A stretch of DNA of 64,000 nt, from positions 1-64,000 of the forward strand of contig CAKTXO010000002.1 in the NCBI GenBank assembly GCA_934630985.1. The letters are read 5' to 3'. The position numbers were made by a program, and so were the translations under genes. The stretch is from an uncultured Oscillospiraceae bacterium. GTDB lineage: Bacteria > Bacillota > Clostridia > Oscillospirales > Oscillospiraceae. Below are positions 1-8,700 of this stretch, piece after piece (within the stretch, counting starts at the first letter, position 1; each line of letters opens with the position of its first letter). The notes beneath the pieces are model-generated. The model saw only the letters and a list, made by a program, of their open reading frames with translations. It was not told where the DNA came from and did not search any database.

Positions 1-1
1 C

Positions 2-172
2 ATTGCCGGTTCTTTCCCCGAGGCCTTCGTTTACAGTTTCGCCTGTGATGAGAAGATACTCTCCCAGGCTTTCAGTCTGAAGCCTTCCATCCTGATCGTA
101 CCGGAATCTCTGGTAGGTCAGTTTTATCTGAGCAACCCTCCCTGTCAGGTGTATATTGACTCCGGTTTCTAA
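2..172 (+). CDS. C-terminal fragment of an unidentified protein (runs off the left edge)
   Basis: An open frame enters from the left edge and gives 56 residues ending in SGF before a TAA at 170-172. The start lies outside the window. The pattern DEKILSQAFSLKPSILIVPE loosely resembles the tail of WYL-type ligand-binding regulators, where a helix is followed by a strand and a proline, but this is too weak for a call. It points the same way as the methyltransferase gene 94 bp downstream. Confidence 0.5.
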   Translation: MAGSFPEAFVYSFACDEKILSQAFSLKPSILIVPESLVGQFYLSNPPCQVYIDSGF

Positions 173-266
173 ATAATTGACACATTCGGCTCAAATACTG
201 CCACTGGACTTTTCTCCGCGGTTCGGTTAGAATAGGCAGTATTCTTAAATTTCGGGAGGGAATCAT

Positions 267-1025
267 ATGAGGCGGATGGAAAGCGATTGGTACCGGAAAA
301 TCTGGAGCCTGGACATTCAGGATCAGTCCTGGGTGGAGGACACGACCCGGCAGGTTGATTTTCTGGTGAAGACATTGGGACTTTCCGGCGGGGAGAGGGT
401 TCTGGACTTGGCCTGCGGGTTCGGGCGGCATAGTCTGGAGCTGGCGCGCCGGGGCTTTTCCGTCATCGGCGTGGATATCACGGCGGAATATGTGAATTTT
501 GCCAATACTCTGGCGGAAAAGGAGGGGCTGAAGGCTCATTTTCTGTGCATGGATATCCGTGAGGTTCCCTTTGAAAAGAAGTTTGACCTGGTGCTGAACA
601 TGGCCGACGGAGCCATCGGCTACCTGGAAAACGATGGGGAGAACGAGAAAATCTTCGATGTGGTTTCCCGGGCTTTGAAGCCCGGAGGAAAGCACTTTAT
701 GGACATCATGAACGGCGGCTACGCAAGAACCCACTTCCCCTGCAAACTCTGGGACGCGGGGAAAAACGGCTTGACCCTGTCCCTGTTCGAATGGGACGAG
801 GAAAGCAAAACCCTGCTCTACGGTCAGCGGGATTATCTCTACGGGGAGCCTCTGACAAAGCCGGAAATTCCGGAGGGAAATCCCATCCGGCTCTACACCC
901 TGGAGGAGCTTCGGGCGCTTCTGAGTGCGCGGGGAATGGCGGTGGTGGACAGCTTTTCGGACTTCACCGGCAGGCCATCTGTAGATTCCGGCATTCAGCT
1001 GCTGGTGTATTCCCGGAAACAATAA
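267..1025 (+). CDS. Class I SAM-dependent methyltransferase
   Basis: This 252-residue protein carries a Rossmann-type S-adenosylmethionine binding motif at about residues 47-75: VLDLACGFGRHSLELA, then VIGVD as the acidic end of strand 2. Motif IV-like FDLVLNMADGAIGYL follows near residue 110. Size and layout fit the small-molecule methyltransferases of the Methyltransf_11/25 type; the substrate cannot be told. The ATG at 267 is chosen because GGGAGGG lies 6 bases upstream. A strong terminator follows, so the gene is probably transcribed alone or with the fragment before it. No signal peptide or membrane segment is seen, so it should be cytoplasmic. Confidence 0.85.
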   Translation: MRRMESDWYRKIWSLDIQDQSWVEDTTRQVDFLVKTLGLSGGERVLDLACGFGRHSLELARRGFSVIGVDITAEYVNFANTLAEKEGLKAHFLCMDIREVPFEKKFDLVLNMADGAIGYLENDGENEKIFDVVSRALKPGGKHFMDIMNGGYARTHFPCKLWDAGKNGLTLSLFEWDEESKTLLYGQRDYLYGEPLTKPEIPEGNPIRLYTLEELRALLSARGMAVVDSFSDFTGRPSVDSGIQLLVYSRKQ

Positions 1026-1035
1026 TAAGTTGCGC

Positions 1036-1070
1036 AAGCGGCAGGCTTTCTCTGAGGCCTGCCGCTTTTT
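1036..1070 (+). terminator. Intrinsic terminator after the methyltransferase
   Basis: An 11-bp stem (AAGCGGCAGGC paired with GCCTGCCGCTT) with a 10-base loop is followed by TTTTT, eleven bases after the methyltransferase stop codon. Confidence 0.85.
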
Positions 1071-1261
1071 GATATGGATGAATTTGCCATGCTATGCTAT
1101 GTATGCAGTATACTTGCGGTGCATCCTGCCAGAATGGTACTCAATGCCGCTTGCAGGCCTAAATCGCTTTTTTCCCCGAAAAAACTGCCAAGGCAATCGC
1201 CGGTTGCGGGGATGTAAACCGGAAGTGACATGGCTTTTCGATGGAAATTCGCGGAAAATGC

Positions 1262-1290
1262 TTGACAGTATGGTCTATGTGTTGTAAACT
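1262..1290 (+). promoter_or_regulatory. Promoter of the BlaI/BlaR1-like operon
   Basis: TTGACA at 1262-1267 and TAAACT at 1285-1290 are separated by exactly 17 bases, and the BlaI-like start codon is 41 bases after the -10 box. The 190 bases between the preceding terminator and this promoter show no gene. Confidence 0.7.
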
Positions 1291-1320
1291 AAAGCTGGTC
1301 TACAGGATATAAACCAAAGG
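1271..1320 (+). repeat. Two tandem 25-bp direct repeats over the -10 box and leader (candidate operator)
   Basis: Copies at 1271-1295 and 1296-1320 match at 18 of 25 positions, sharing TGGTCTA at the start, TAAAC in the middle and AAAG near the end. The first copy covers the -10 hexamer and the second reaches the ribosome site. BlaI/MecI-type repressors are known to bind sites of this size at their own promoters, so these may be two repressor sites, but the classical TACA/TGTA dyad is only partly present. Confidence 0.5.
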
Positions 1321-1330
1321 AGGAACGGCC

Positions 1331-1693
1331 ATGGAAGATTACAGACTTGGCGTGGTAGAAGGCAAATTCGCCCAGCTCATCTGGGACAAGGAGCCCCTGA
1401 CCTCCCGGGAGCTGGTGGAGCTGAGCGCCCGGGAGCTGGACTGGAAAAAATCCACCACCTACACGGTTCTCAAGCGGCTGTGCGATAAGGGCATTTTTCG
1501 CAATGAGGGAGGCGTCGTGACCTCCCGGATGTCCCGGGAGGCCTTTGCCGGGGCTCAGAGCGAAAAATTCGTGGAGGAGACCTTCGGCGGCTCTCTGCCC
1601 GCCTTCCTGGCGGCCTTTACCCAAAGAAAGCCCCTGTCTCAGGGGGAAATCGAGGAAATTCAGCGGATGATCCAGTCCATCGGAAGGGAGTGA
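1331..1693 (+). CDS. BlaI/MecI-family transcriptional repressor
   Basis: This 120-residue protein has the full length of the Penicillinase_R (BlaI/MecI/CopY) family. The winged-helix part spans about residues 8-75, with LIWDKEPLTSRELVELSARE leading to KKSTTYTVLKRLCDKG, the typical recognition helix. The C-terminal part is helical and should make the dimer. It starts at an ATG with AAAGGAGG upstream and ends 6 bases before the antirepressor-like gene, so the two are a classical repressor/sensor operon. In this family the repressor is cleaved after the sensor is activated. The likely operator is the tandem repeat at its promoter. Confidence 0.9.
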   Translation: MEDYRLGVVEGKFAQLIWDKEPLTSRELVELSARELDWKKSTTYTVLKRLCDKGIFRNEGGVVTSRMSREAFAGAQSEKFVEETFGGSLPAFLAAFTQRKPLSQGEIEEIQRMIQSIGRE

Positions 1694-1699
1694 GCCCAA

Positions 1700-4600
1700 A
1701 TGGAAGCGCTGTTTCTGAAAGTTCTGAGTCTGAGCCTGGGGGCTACCTATGTGGCGGCAGCGGTGATTGCGCTGCGGTTTCTTCTGAAGCGGACACCCAG
1801 GTGGATCGTGTGCGCAATGTGGGGACTGGTAGCCATCCGGCTGCTGTGCCCATTCACGCTGGAAAGTGCCGTGAGTCTGGCACCTTCCCCGGATTTTCGG
1901 CCTGTTCCGTTGATTTCCGCAAATCAGCCGGAGACACCCGGGCAAACGCCCAGACCCTCTGCCGCTCAGCCTGCCCAGGCGGGAGCAGTCCAGGCTCCAA
2001 CCGAGAGCCCGGCGCAAGCCCCGACATCCGCCCCGGCGGAAACCCCGGTGGAATCCCAGACGCCGACCCAAAGGGAAACCGCACTGTTTGCCAGGGTGTG
2101 GCTGCTGGGCGCAGCGGGAATGCTGGGATACCTGATTTTCAGCACCCTTCGGCTTCGCCGCCGGGTGGGCGTTTCCATCCCAATGGCGGAAAACGTCCGA
2201 TGCAGCGAGTCCGTGGATACCCCATTCGTGCTGGGTCTGCTCCGTCCGGTGATCTACCTTCCTGCTTCGGTCAGTCCGGAGGACATTCCCTATGTGCTGG
2301 CCCATGAACGAACCCACATCCGGCGGCGGGATCACTGGTGGAAGCCCCTGGGTTTTGTGCTGCTGAGCGTCTACTGGTTCAATCCGGTGCTGTGGCTGGC
2401 CTATGTCCTGCTCTGCCGGGATATTGAGGCGGCCTGTGACGAGCGGGTCATTCGGGATATGGCCGCCGAGGGTCGCCGAGCCTACTCTACCGCGCTGCTC
2501 CATTGCAGCGTGAGCCGGGACGCCATCGCCGCCTGTCCCCTGGCCTTCGGGGAGACCGGGGTCAGGGAACGGATCCGGGCGGTGGCCAGCTACAAAAAGC
2601 CCGCCTTCTGGACAATTCTTGCCGGAATTGTCCTGGGTATCGTCATCGGCGTGTGCTTCCTGACCAGCCCGGAAACGGCCGGAATCAAGCCCAAGGACAT
2701 CACCCCCCAGGGCATGACGCTGCAATGCCGCCGAGCCTCCCAATTGGAAATCACCGACTGCTGCCTGGAATACCAGGATGGGGCCCAGTGGAAGACGGTG
2801 GCACGGCTGGGTTCTTTCATGGAGCCGGACAGTGCCTCTCCCATGGGGCCGGACATTTCCTTCAGGGCGGAGGGTCGGGGCTGGCAGGTGGATTGGTCGT
2901 TGAATTACGGAATGCTGCTGCCCGGGACTTACCGGCTGAGCCTGACCTGCACCGACCTGGACACCGGAGAAAGCCTGGACTATCCGGTGGAATTCAACCA
3001 GAAGAGGAGCGGGGTTTATCTGTGGCAAAATACGGACGACCCTGCCGTGGACACGCCTAGGGAGGACACCGACGTTCTCCGGGTACCCGGGCGGGGAATG
3101 TTCTGGCTGGCCGTCGATGAAAAGAACGGGGAAAGGGGTCTGTGGAATGACCTGACCGGGGAAAAGCTGTTCCCGGAGGAAGTGCGCAGCGTGGCCTTTG
3201 CCGATCAGAACGGGGACGGCGTGTGCGAGGTGTACGGCGTGGTTAACAGCTGGGGTGAGGGTGACGCCAAAATCCGGGATGTGTGGTGCTACGACCTGGC
3301 CACAAAGCGAAAGTACGCGCTCCAGGGGAACGATGCCGATTTCAACACCCTGCTGGTGCGGGACAACCGACTGTATCTGATGCAGCAGTGGTACCCGGAG
3401 AATGTCCAGTACGGCGTTTCTCAGTGCTATCTGCTGGCGCTGACAGACAACGGTCTGGAGATTCAGAAGTTGGATCGAGCCGGTCAGGCCATGACCACCC
3501 AGCTGGTGGAAATGGGAACCTGCGCCCGGAGAATGATCACCATGAACAGCCAGCAGATGGCCGAAATGGGGAAGCTTCTGCAAAATCTGAAGGGGCATGT
3601 TCAGCCCGCTTCCCCGGAGGCGCTGACCCAGGCACTGGAAAACCCGATGAGCGTCAACGCTGTGAAGTTAAAATATACCCTTGGCTACCAAGTGCTGGAT
3701 TTTAGCAAGGATTATAGCCTGATCTGGGAGGACGGCAGCGAGACCGCCTATGCGATCGCCGATCCGGAACCTCTGAAAACCTTCCTGACCCAGCTGACGG
3801 ACAGGGTACGAAACCGGGAAACCAGCGGAACGCCCTTTGCGGGCGATGAAGATGCCTGGAAGTGGATGTCGGGTGTCACTGTCGATGCCATTTCCTCGGC
3901 CAAGGCGAATGTCTGTCTGGAATATGTGCGAACCGGAAACAGGACAAGTTCTTCTGTGACCGCCGGTTCCCTGAACCGGCAGACTTTGGAGCAGTTGTTT
4001 GCGATCCTGAATGAAATTCCGCAGGATGCGCTCTCTGCGGGGAAGCCGCTGACGGATGATTCCTTCCGGGATGCGGTGGTACCCTATAGTGAAGAAGGCT
4101 GCGGTATTTCCCTGCTGGACGGGGTGAACAATCTGGCCGTTGGTATTCGCTGGACGAAGGATGAGACAGCCATCGTAATAACCTCCCAGACGGAGCAGTA
4201 CGATGCCCGGTGGAGCGGGGAAAAAGACACGCTGAAAGCCCATCGGTGGGTGATACAGGACGAGAAGCTGGATGCCTTCCTGGAGGATTTCTGGAAGGAG
4301 CCGCCGGTGATTTTCTACACCGTAGGCGCGGAATATGACTGGCAGACCCCGGTGAAGTTCCGGTATGAGGACTTTTCTCTGAACCTGAATCTGATCGAGG
4401 GCTGGGTCTATGAAGAAGTGCCCTTCAACGGGGAGAGCACGGGCGTTCGCTGCCGCCCCGGCGATGAGAGGGCGGGCTGGCTCTATTTCAGCTATTGGCC
4501 GGAGGGTTACGCCCCGGTGGAAACCGACCGCTACATTTCGGAGGGCTACTGGGACACGCGCACCTATACCAGCTTCCCGGCCTCCGCGGAAACCGAGGGC

Positions 4601-4759
4601 ACCAGGGACGCAATCTGGTCGTACTTAGGGCACAGAGCCCTGGGTCATGGGGATTACGTTGTGATCAACCAGGGCGCGGACGGCTGGTTCCGGGCGTATT
4701 CTGACCAGATTCTCGATACGACCACACTGGCGGATGCCGGACTGGGGGAGGCGGGCTAG
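1700..4759 (+). CDS. BlaR1/MecR1-like M56 metallopeptidase with a large unusual outer domain
   Basis: The 1019-residue protein begins with membrane helices (residues about 5-55), a Pro/Ala/Thr-rich stretch (about 75-120) and another helix, then the zinc peptidase motif HERTH near residue 202 with the downstream helix RDIEAACDER. A last helix, FWTILAGIVLGIVIGVCFLT, lies near 304-325. That is the M56 layout of BlaR1/MecR1. The remaining 690 residues should face outside. I see no penicillin-binding SxxK...KTG pattern; instead there is an Ig-like stretch (YGMLLPGTYRLSLTC near 415) and long unassigned beta-rich sequence. It follows the repressor by 6 bases. It is likely a sensor of another envelope signal rather than a beta-lactam receptor; that is inference. 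Confidence 0.8.
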   Translation: MEALFLKVLSLSLGATYVAAAVIALRFLLKRTPRWIVCAMWGLVAIRLLCPFTLESAVSLAPSPDFRPVPLISANQPETPGQTPRPSAAQPAQAGAVQAPTESPAQAPTSAPAETPVESQTPTQRETALFARVWLLGAAGMLGYLIFSTLRLRRRVGVSIPMAENVRCSESVDTPFVLGLLRPVIYLPASVSPEDIPYVLAHERTHIRRRDHWWKPLGFVLLSVYWFNPVLWLAYVLLCRDIEAACDERVIRDMAAEGRRAYSTALLHCSVSRDAIAACPLAFGETGVRERIRAVASYKKPAFWTILAGIVLGIVIGVCFLTSPETAGIKPKDITPQGMTLQCRRASQLEITDCCLEYQDGAQWKTVARLGSFMEPDSASPMGPDISFRAEGRGWQVDWSLNYGMLLPGTYRLSLTCTDLDTGESLDYPVEFNQKRSGVYLWQNTDDPAVDTPREDTDVLRVPGRGMFWLAVDEKNGERGLWNDLTGEKLFPEEVRSVAFADQNGDGVCEVYGVVNSWGEGDAKIRDVWCYDLATKRKYALQGNDADFNTLLVRDNRLYLMQQWYPENVQYGVSQCYLLALTDNGLEIQKLDRAGQAMTTQLVEMGTCARRMITMNSQQMAEMGKLLQNLKGHVQPASPEALTQALENPMSVNAVKLKYTLGYQVLDFSKDYSLIWEDGSETAYAIADPEPLKTFLTQLTDRVRNRETSGTPFAGDEDAWKWMSGVTVDAISSAKANVCLEYVRTGNRTSSSVTAGSLNRQTLEQLFAILNEIPQDALSAGKPLTDDSFRDAVVPYSEEGCGISLLDGVNNLAVGIRWTKDETAIVITSQTEQYDARWSGEKDTLKAHRWVIQDEKLDAFLEDFWKEPPVIFYTVGAEYDWQTPVKFRYEDFSLNLNLIEGWVYEEVPFNGESTGVRCRPGDERAGWLYFSYWPEGYAPVETDRYISEGYWDTRTYTSFPASAETEGTRDAIWSYLGHRALGHGDYVVINQGADGWFRAYSDQILDTTTLADAGLGEAG

Positions 4760-4852
4760 TCACTCCGGAGGCTGCCGCACAACGCATTACTCCTTCCGGG
4801 GATTCCCTCCGGACACAATCTCCCGGTTTTTCCGGGAACTATCGTACAACAC

Positions 4853-5290
4853 ATGTCATTGCGAACCAGCGTCGCAACGCTGGTGTGGCAATCCGTTCTC
4901 TAAGCCTTCCCCTCCGGGGAAGGTGGCACGGCGCAGCCGTGACGGATGAGGGCAAAGGCTCCCCTTGCTGACCAAGGGGAGCTGTCATGGCCGTCTCCCG
5001 CAAGGCCATGACTGAGGGGATCAGAACTCCGCTTTTCTGCGCACTTCCAATAAAGTGCGGTTTGGCAATCCCTCAGTCAAAGAACCATGTCATTGCGAAC
5101 CAGTGACCGACGTCACTGGTGTGGCAATCTCCTGGATAGGAGTAAAACCCCCGATTTTTGGACGTAATTGTTCGAAAATCGGGGGGATTGCCACACCAGT
5201 CTGCGATATATTACGGTATGATTGCCACTGGCAATCATCACTATTTTAATTCGCTGCGCGGAGCACCACTGGTTCGCAATGACAGTTCTT
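4853..5290. repeat. Composite interspersed repeat cluster 1
   Basis: The gap between the BlaR1-like gene and the accessory region holds several repeat modules. One module is TGTCATTGCGAACCAGT facing ACTGGTGTGGCAATC, which can fold back (4855-4900, 5087-5135, and an inverted copy to 5282). A second is the CCTTCCCCTCCGGGGAAGG hairpin with GGCACGGCGCAGCCGTGAC and GGATGAGGGC (4907-4953). A third is the CTCCCCTTGCTGACCAAGGG hairpin followed by CTGAGGG (4961-5020). No gene is supported here. Confidence 0.85.
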
Positions 5291-5335
5291 CTATTTGGGC
5301 ACTTTGTCTTTTTGAGACAGCCCCTTTGGTGAGCA

Positions 5336-5354
5336 GTGACCCGCTGGAGATTCG
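5336..5354 (+). other. Candidate distal attachment site: copy of the tRNA-Lys 3' end
   Basis: GTGACCCGCTGGAGATTCG is identical over 19 bases and in the same orientation to 44334-44352, which is the T-arm, acceptor strand and discriminator of the tRNA-Lys gene (read on the minus strand). The tRNA's 3' end faces this site across 39 kb, as expected when an element integrates at a tRNA 3' end and displaces the original end. The same bases also form part of the outer stem of the RNA candidate at 5342-5454, so chance or shared origin with that RNA should be considered. Confidence 0.55.
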
Positions 5355-5454
5355 CTGCCCGGTGCAAGGGCACCGGGTAAGGAGTTGGCATCGTCGAGCC
5401 GATGCCAAGTAACAGTCCACAGGACTGTTCCATCTAAATTTTCGAATCTCCGCG
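5342..5454 (+). ncRNA. Candidate structured RNA with a four-way junction
   Basis: A 12-bp outer stem with one bulged base (5342-5354 with 5443-5454) encloses three perfect hairpins in a row. They are 5358-5365/5370-5377 (8 bp, AAGG loop), 5385-5393/5400-5408 (9 bp, TCGAGC loop) and 5411-5418/5422-5429 (8 bp, ACA loop). An intrinsic terminator follows 9 bases later. I found no clear promoter. No open frame of quality crosses it. The arrangement recalls a tRNA cloverleaf but has no anticodon or T-loop sequence, and I do not recognise a known RNA family. Strand is chosen from the position of the terminator, although that hairpin works both ways. Confidence 0.55.
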
Positions 5455-5462
5455 AGTATCAA

Positions 5463-5494
5463 AAAAGAGATATCCCCGAGGGGATATCTCTTTT
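5463..5494 (+). terminator. Bidirectional intrinsic terminator
   Basis: A stem AAAGAGATATCCCC / GGGATATCTCTTT with a GAG loop is followed by a T-run on the plus strand and, read the other way, also by Ts. It can end the RNA candidate at 5342-5454 and possibly transcripts from the minus-strand NTPase gene, whose stop is 200 bases away. The 5495-5700 stretch shows no gene. Confidence 0.8.
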
Positions 5495-5700
5495 TGTGGT
5501 TGGGCAACAGTTTAGATGCACACTCTCAGCGCTGTTTATGCACGGAAACCCAGCAATTACTCAAGAATCATTCGCAAGTCCTAACAAGGTTACACCTATT
5601 ATTTTCACTCTTCTAAAAAGCTTGCTAACTAGCTGGATTCATCTCTTAATATGCAGCTAAATTGTCAAAGCATTCCTTACACTGAATGTTAACTATGATC

Positions 5701-8700
5701 TCAAGTTTCACTGTTTTTGCGAGAAGAATACTCCGTTTCTAGCTCTTGACGAACCCGAGCAAAGTACTTATAGAAATTACATTCCTTATCGCCTTCGTAC
5801 TTACTCAAATAATCTTCAAAAATATATATTGCCTTTTCTAGCACGTCTAGTGCTCTTCCCGAAGACTCTGTGCGATAAAAAAAGGTATTAGGGCTTTCAT
5901 TAATTCCGTCAAGGTACCTACACATTATTCTGCTCTGAATCAAATCCCCCATCGTAAACATATCAAATTCACGAAGCGGATAATTCTGGTGAGAACTCAA
6001 TTTTACATACAAATAATTGAAGCAGTTGTGAAAATCAAATCCTTTATACACGATATCATTTTCTGGATCAAGCTGACGTTTTTTATCTTCGCCTTGAATG
6101 GATAGGTCATCGTAATAGAGCATTTGATACTGTCGATTATACTTTTGAAATTCTTTCATTTTAATAATCGAAGTAACTAGCTCAATCGAATTTGTGGATG
6201 CCATATGCTCAAAAATTAACATTGAATGCTTTAGGCTTAAATTCAAAAAGGAATCTAATTTTTCCCTGCTATTTCCTCCAGTGATTTCCCACCCGCTTTT
6301 ATATAGCTTATTAATGTCCTCGCCGGAATCAGATTCTCCGCGCTGTAGATTGAGCGTTTCTATTCCTCGTTTCCAAAGCTTTTCAAATAATTGATCTCGA
6401 ATAGGCGCATAAATTTGAAGATGAGCAAGACAGTATATCAGCATGGACTGCACGCAGTTGCTTAGTGCTTTCCTCTGAAGAAGCTGCTCACACATGATTA
6501 CAAATTTGTTTGTATCTGTCCACATTTTTCTAACTTGTACAGATATGTTGCGGGTAATAAACTCGTTAAGAATAGAGTCTCCTTCAATTTCTTCATTCGG
6601 ATGCTCTGCATAATACCTTAACTCCCTGTTATAATGGACTGCAATTAGGTACTCGCGTGCATCCTTATGCTTTTTTATAAACAGAAAAGTAGGATAAACC
6701 CGATCGTAATTGTCACAGATAGGCTTTAGCGTGTGCCTATGATTAAAAACACTATTTTCTCGTAAATATTTAAACCGCTCAAATGTATATCCTTTAAATG
6801 TGAATAAATAAGCCATAACAGGCGCATAGTTAACATAGTTGTATCCTAATCTTTTTGCACACACTTCGTCCTGTCGGTCAATATAGTATTTATATATTTC
6901 TTTTACTGAAGATGTTCCATGCATTAACACATCATGCTGTAGGCCTTTTTCTGTAATATAATTATAATGCTCATACATAAACCCGGGAGTAATCGTAAGC
7001 CTTCTAAAGCCTCGAATTATATCACACACATTCTCTACTTCTGCGTCGCCTATTTCATTGGGACTACCTTTTTCAGTTGATTTCACGGGGGTATGCCGTT
7101 TTTTTAGCTTAAGAAACGCACCAACAAAAGAAACAAACCGAGGATCCGTCGCTCCTTTCTCTCGAACATCTATGGGATTAAAGTATAGTATATCGCTTGA
7201 ATCTTTATATTTGCGAATCGGCATCGTATTTTTAAAGCGAGGTAAACGATGCTGGCTGAAAGACATAATATACCAAGCTTTGTCATATTGTGACAGCACA
7301 TCCAGCAATCCTCTGCCAACACTGTCTTCCGTACGGTAGCTCCAGCAATCTTGCTCATCAAGCCCATCAATAATGTAACAAACTGATTGATGCTCCTTGG
7401 TTGCGATCGATTGAATATCATTTGAAAATTCAGCAAATGCTCGTTTTACAGCACTGTTATAAGAATCCTCTGATGAAATTTGGGGGATCATCGCATTGCT
7501 TTCTAAATTAAAATAGGCAGGAATGAAATCAAGATTCCCCGCACTATACTGATAAAGTAAAACAATGAATAGGAGCCCGAGAAATGTACTTTTTCCAGAA
7601 CTGTATTCGCCACGAATATTTAAAATATTTTTTGAAGATGATGTCCCTATTTGTGAACATATATTTTGTGAGATAAAGGAAAATATGTTATCGCAATCTA
7701 TTGGTATGTCTACTGAACCATTTTTCCTATACTTACAAATTGCTCGATACAACGATGTTAAATTACGATACCACCCTTCTCGTTCCTCGGGCTGCCAACT
7801 ATAAATCTCTTGACAAATACTCTCCCAGGAAGAGAAGTGCTTGGATTCTGCAATGATCTCAAAGGAATTTTTGATAATATATCCCTTACATAAATTGAAC
7901 ACCTTAGATACAACGGCATCTTGCGGTCGTATACTACAGATCCAGTTACTTGAGTCATCACATGACAGATGAATTTTTCGCTCCATCCCAATGTCTGCGC
8001 CAGATACTTCGAGTAAGTTATACTCGACTTCAGACTCCGTGTGTTTTTGAGGAATACTAAGTGGTTCACCGCCAATATAGTGTGGAATGTCGTGAATAAA
8101 AGAACCAATAATGCTACGTGTGTGTTTGTCGCCACAAAGATATTTTCCGCTTTCCCCTGAGAATTTATGCAACTCACTCATAAAGGGAGTCCTAATATAC
8201 CTTTTATATGATAGTCGCGCTTTTTCACAAATCTCGTAGATAGGTTTGTGAGCTAAAATAATATGCGGTGATTGACTTTTTTCGGGTACTGTGGCAATTT
8301 GCTCAATTGCCTCTCTAACACGCTCACAATTTACACAATAATAACCAGGCTTTTGATCATCCGGATTTCTCCAGTTAGTATTAAGTATCAGAACTCTTAC
8401 ATTTCCAAGGAAGCAATAAGAAACCTGACCTGTTTTTCCACATCTTTTAGCACTATTTGCTGCTCCCAAATTATCAAGGAAATCCTCAAAAGGCTTAAAT
8501 GTGCTTATGACCTTGTCTTCAGAATCATATTCCCATTTTGCATCTGTAGAAGTTGTACAGCAGATTTTAACTTTATTCTTCTCCAACGGCCGAATTACAT
8601 CATGATTTCCACAACAAATTACCACATTTCCAAACGAAATGTTCAATTCAGAGATAAACTCGCTCATGACTTCCTGGGCAAACTTAAATCTTTGCGCTAT

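Noticed and set aside
1289-3598. A 769-codon open frame antisense to the BlaI/BlaR1-like genes.
   Set aside because: It is His/Gln/Pro-rich with no motifs, no ribosome site and covers two well-supported genes; GC-rich codon use on the other strand explains it.
4853-5450. Short open frames in both directions across the repeat cluster.
   Set aside because: They consist of repeat modules and the structured RNA, and recur at other clusters in different frames.
5336-5460. Reading the four-way-junction structure as a degenerate tRNA.
   Set aside because: The hairpins have wrong lengths and loops (AAGG, TCGAGC, ACA), no T-loop consensus and no CCA; only the outer strand shares tRNA sequence.
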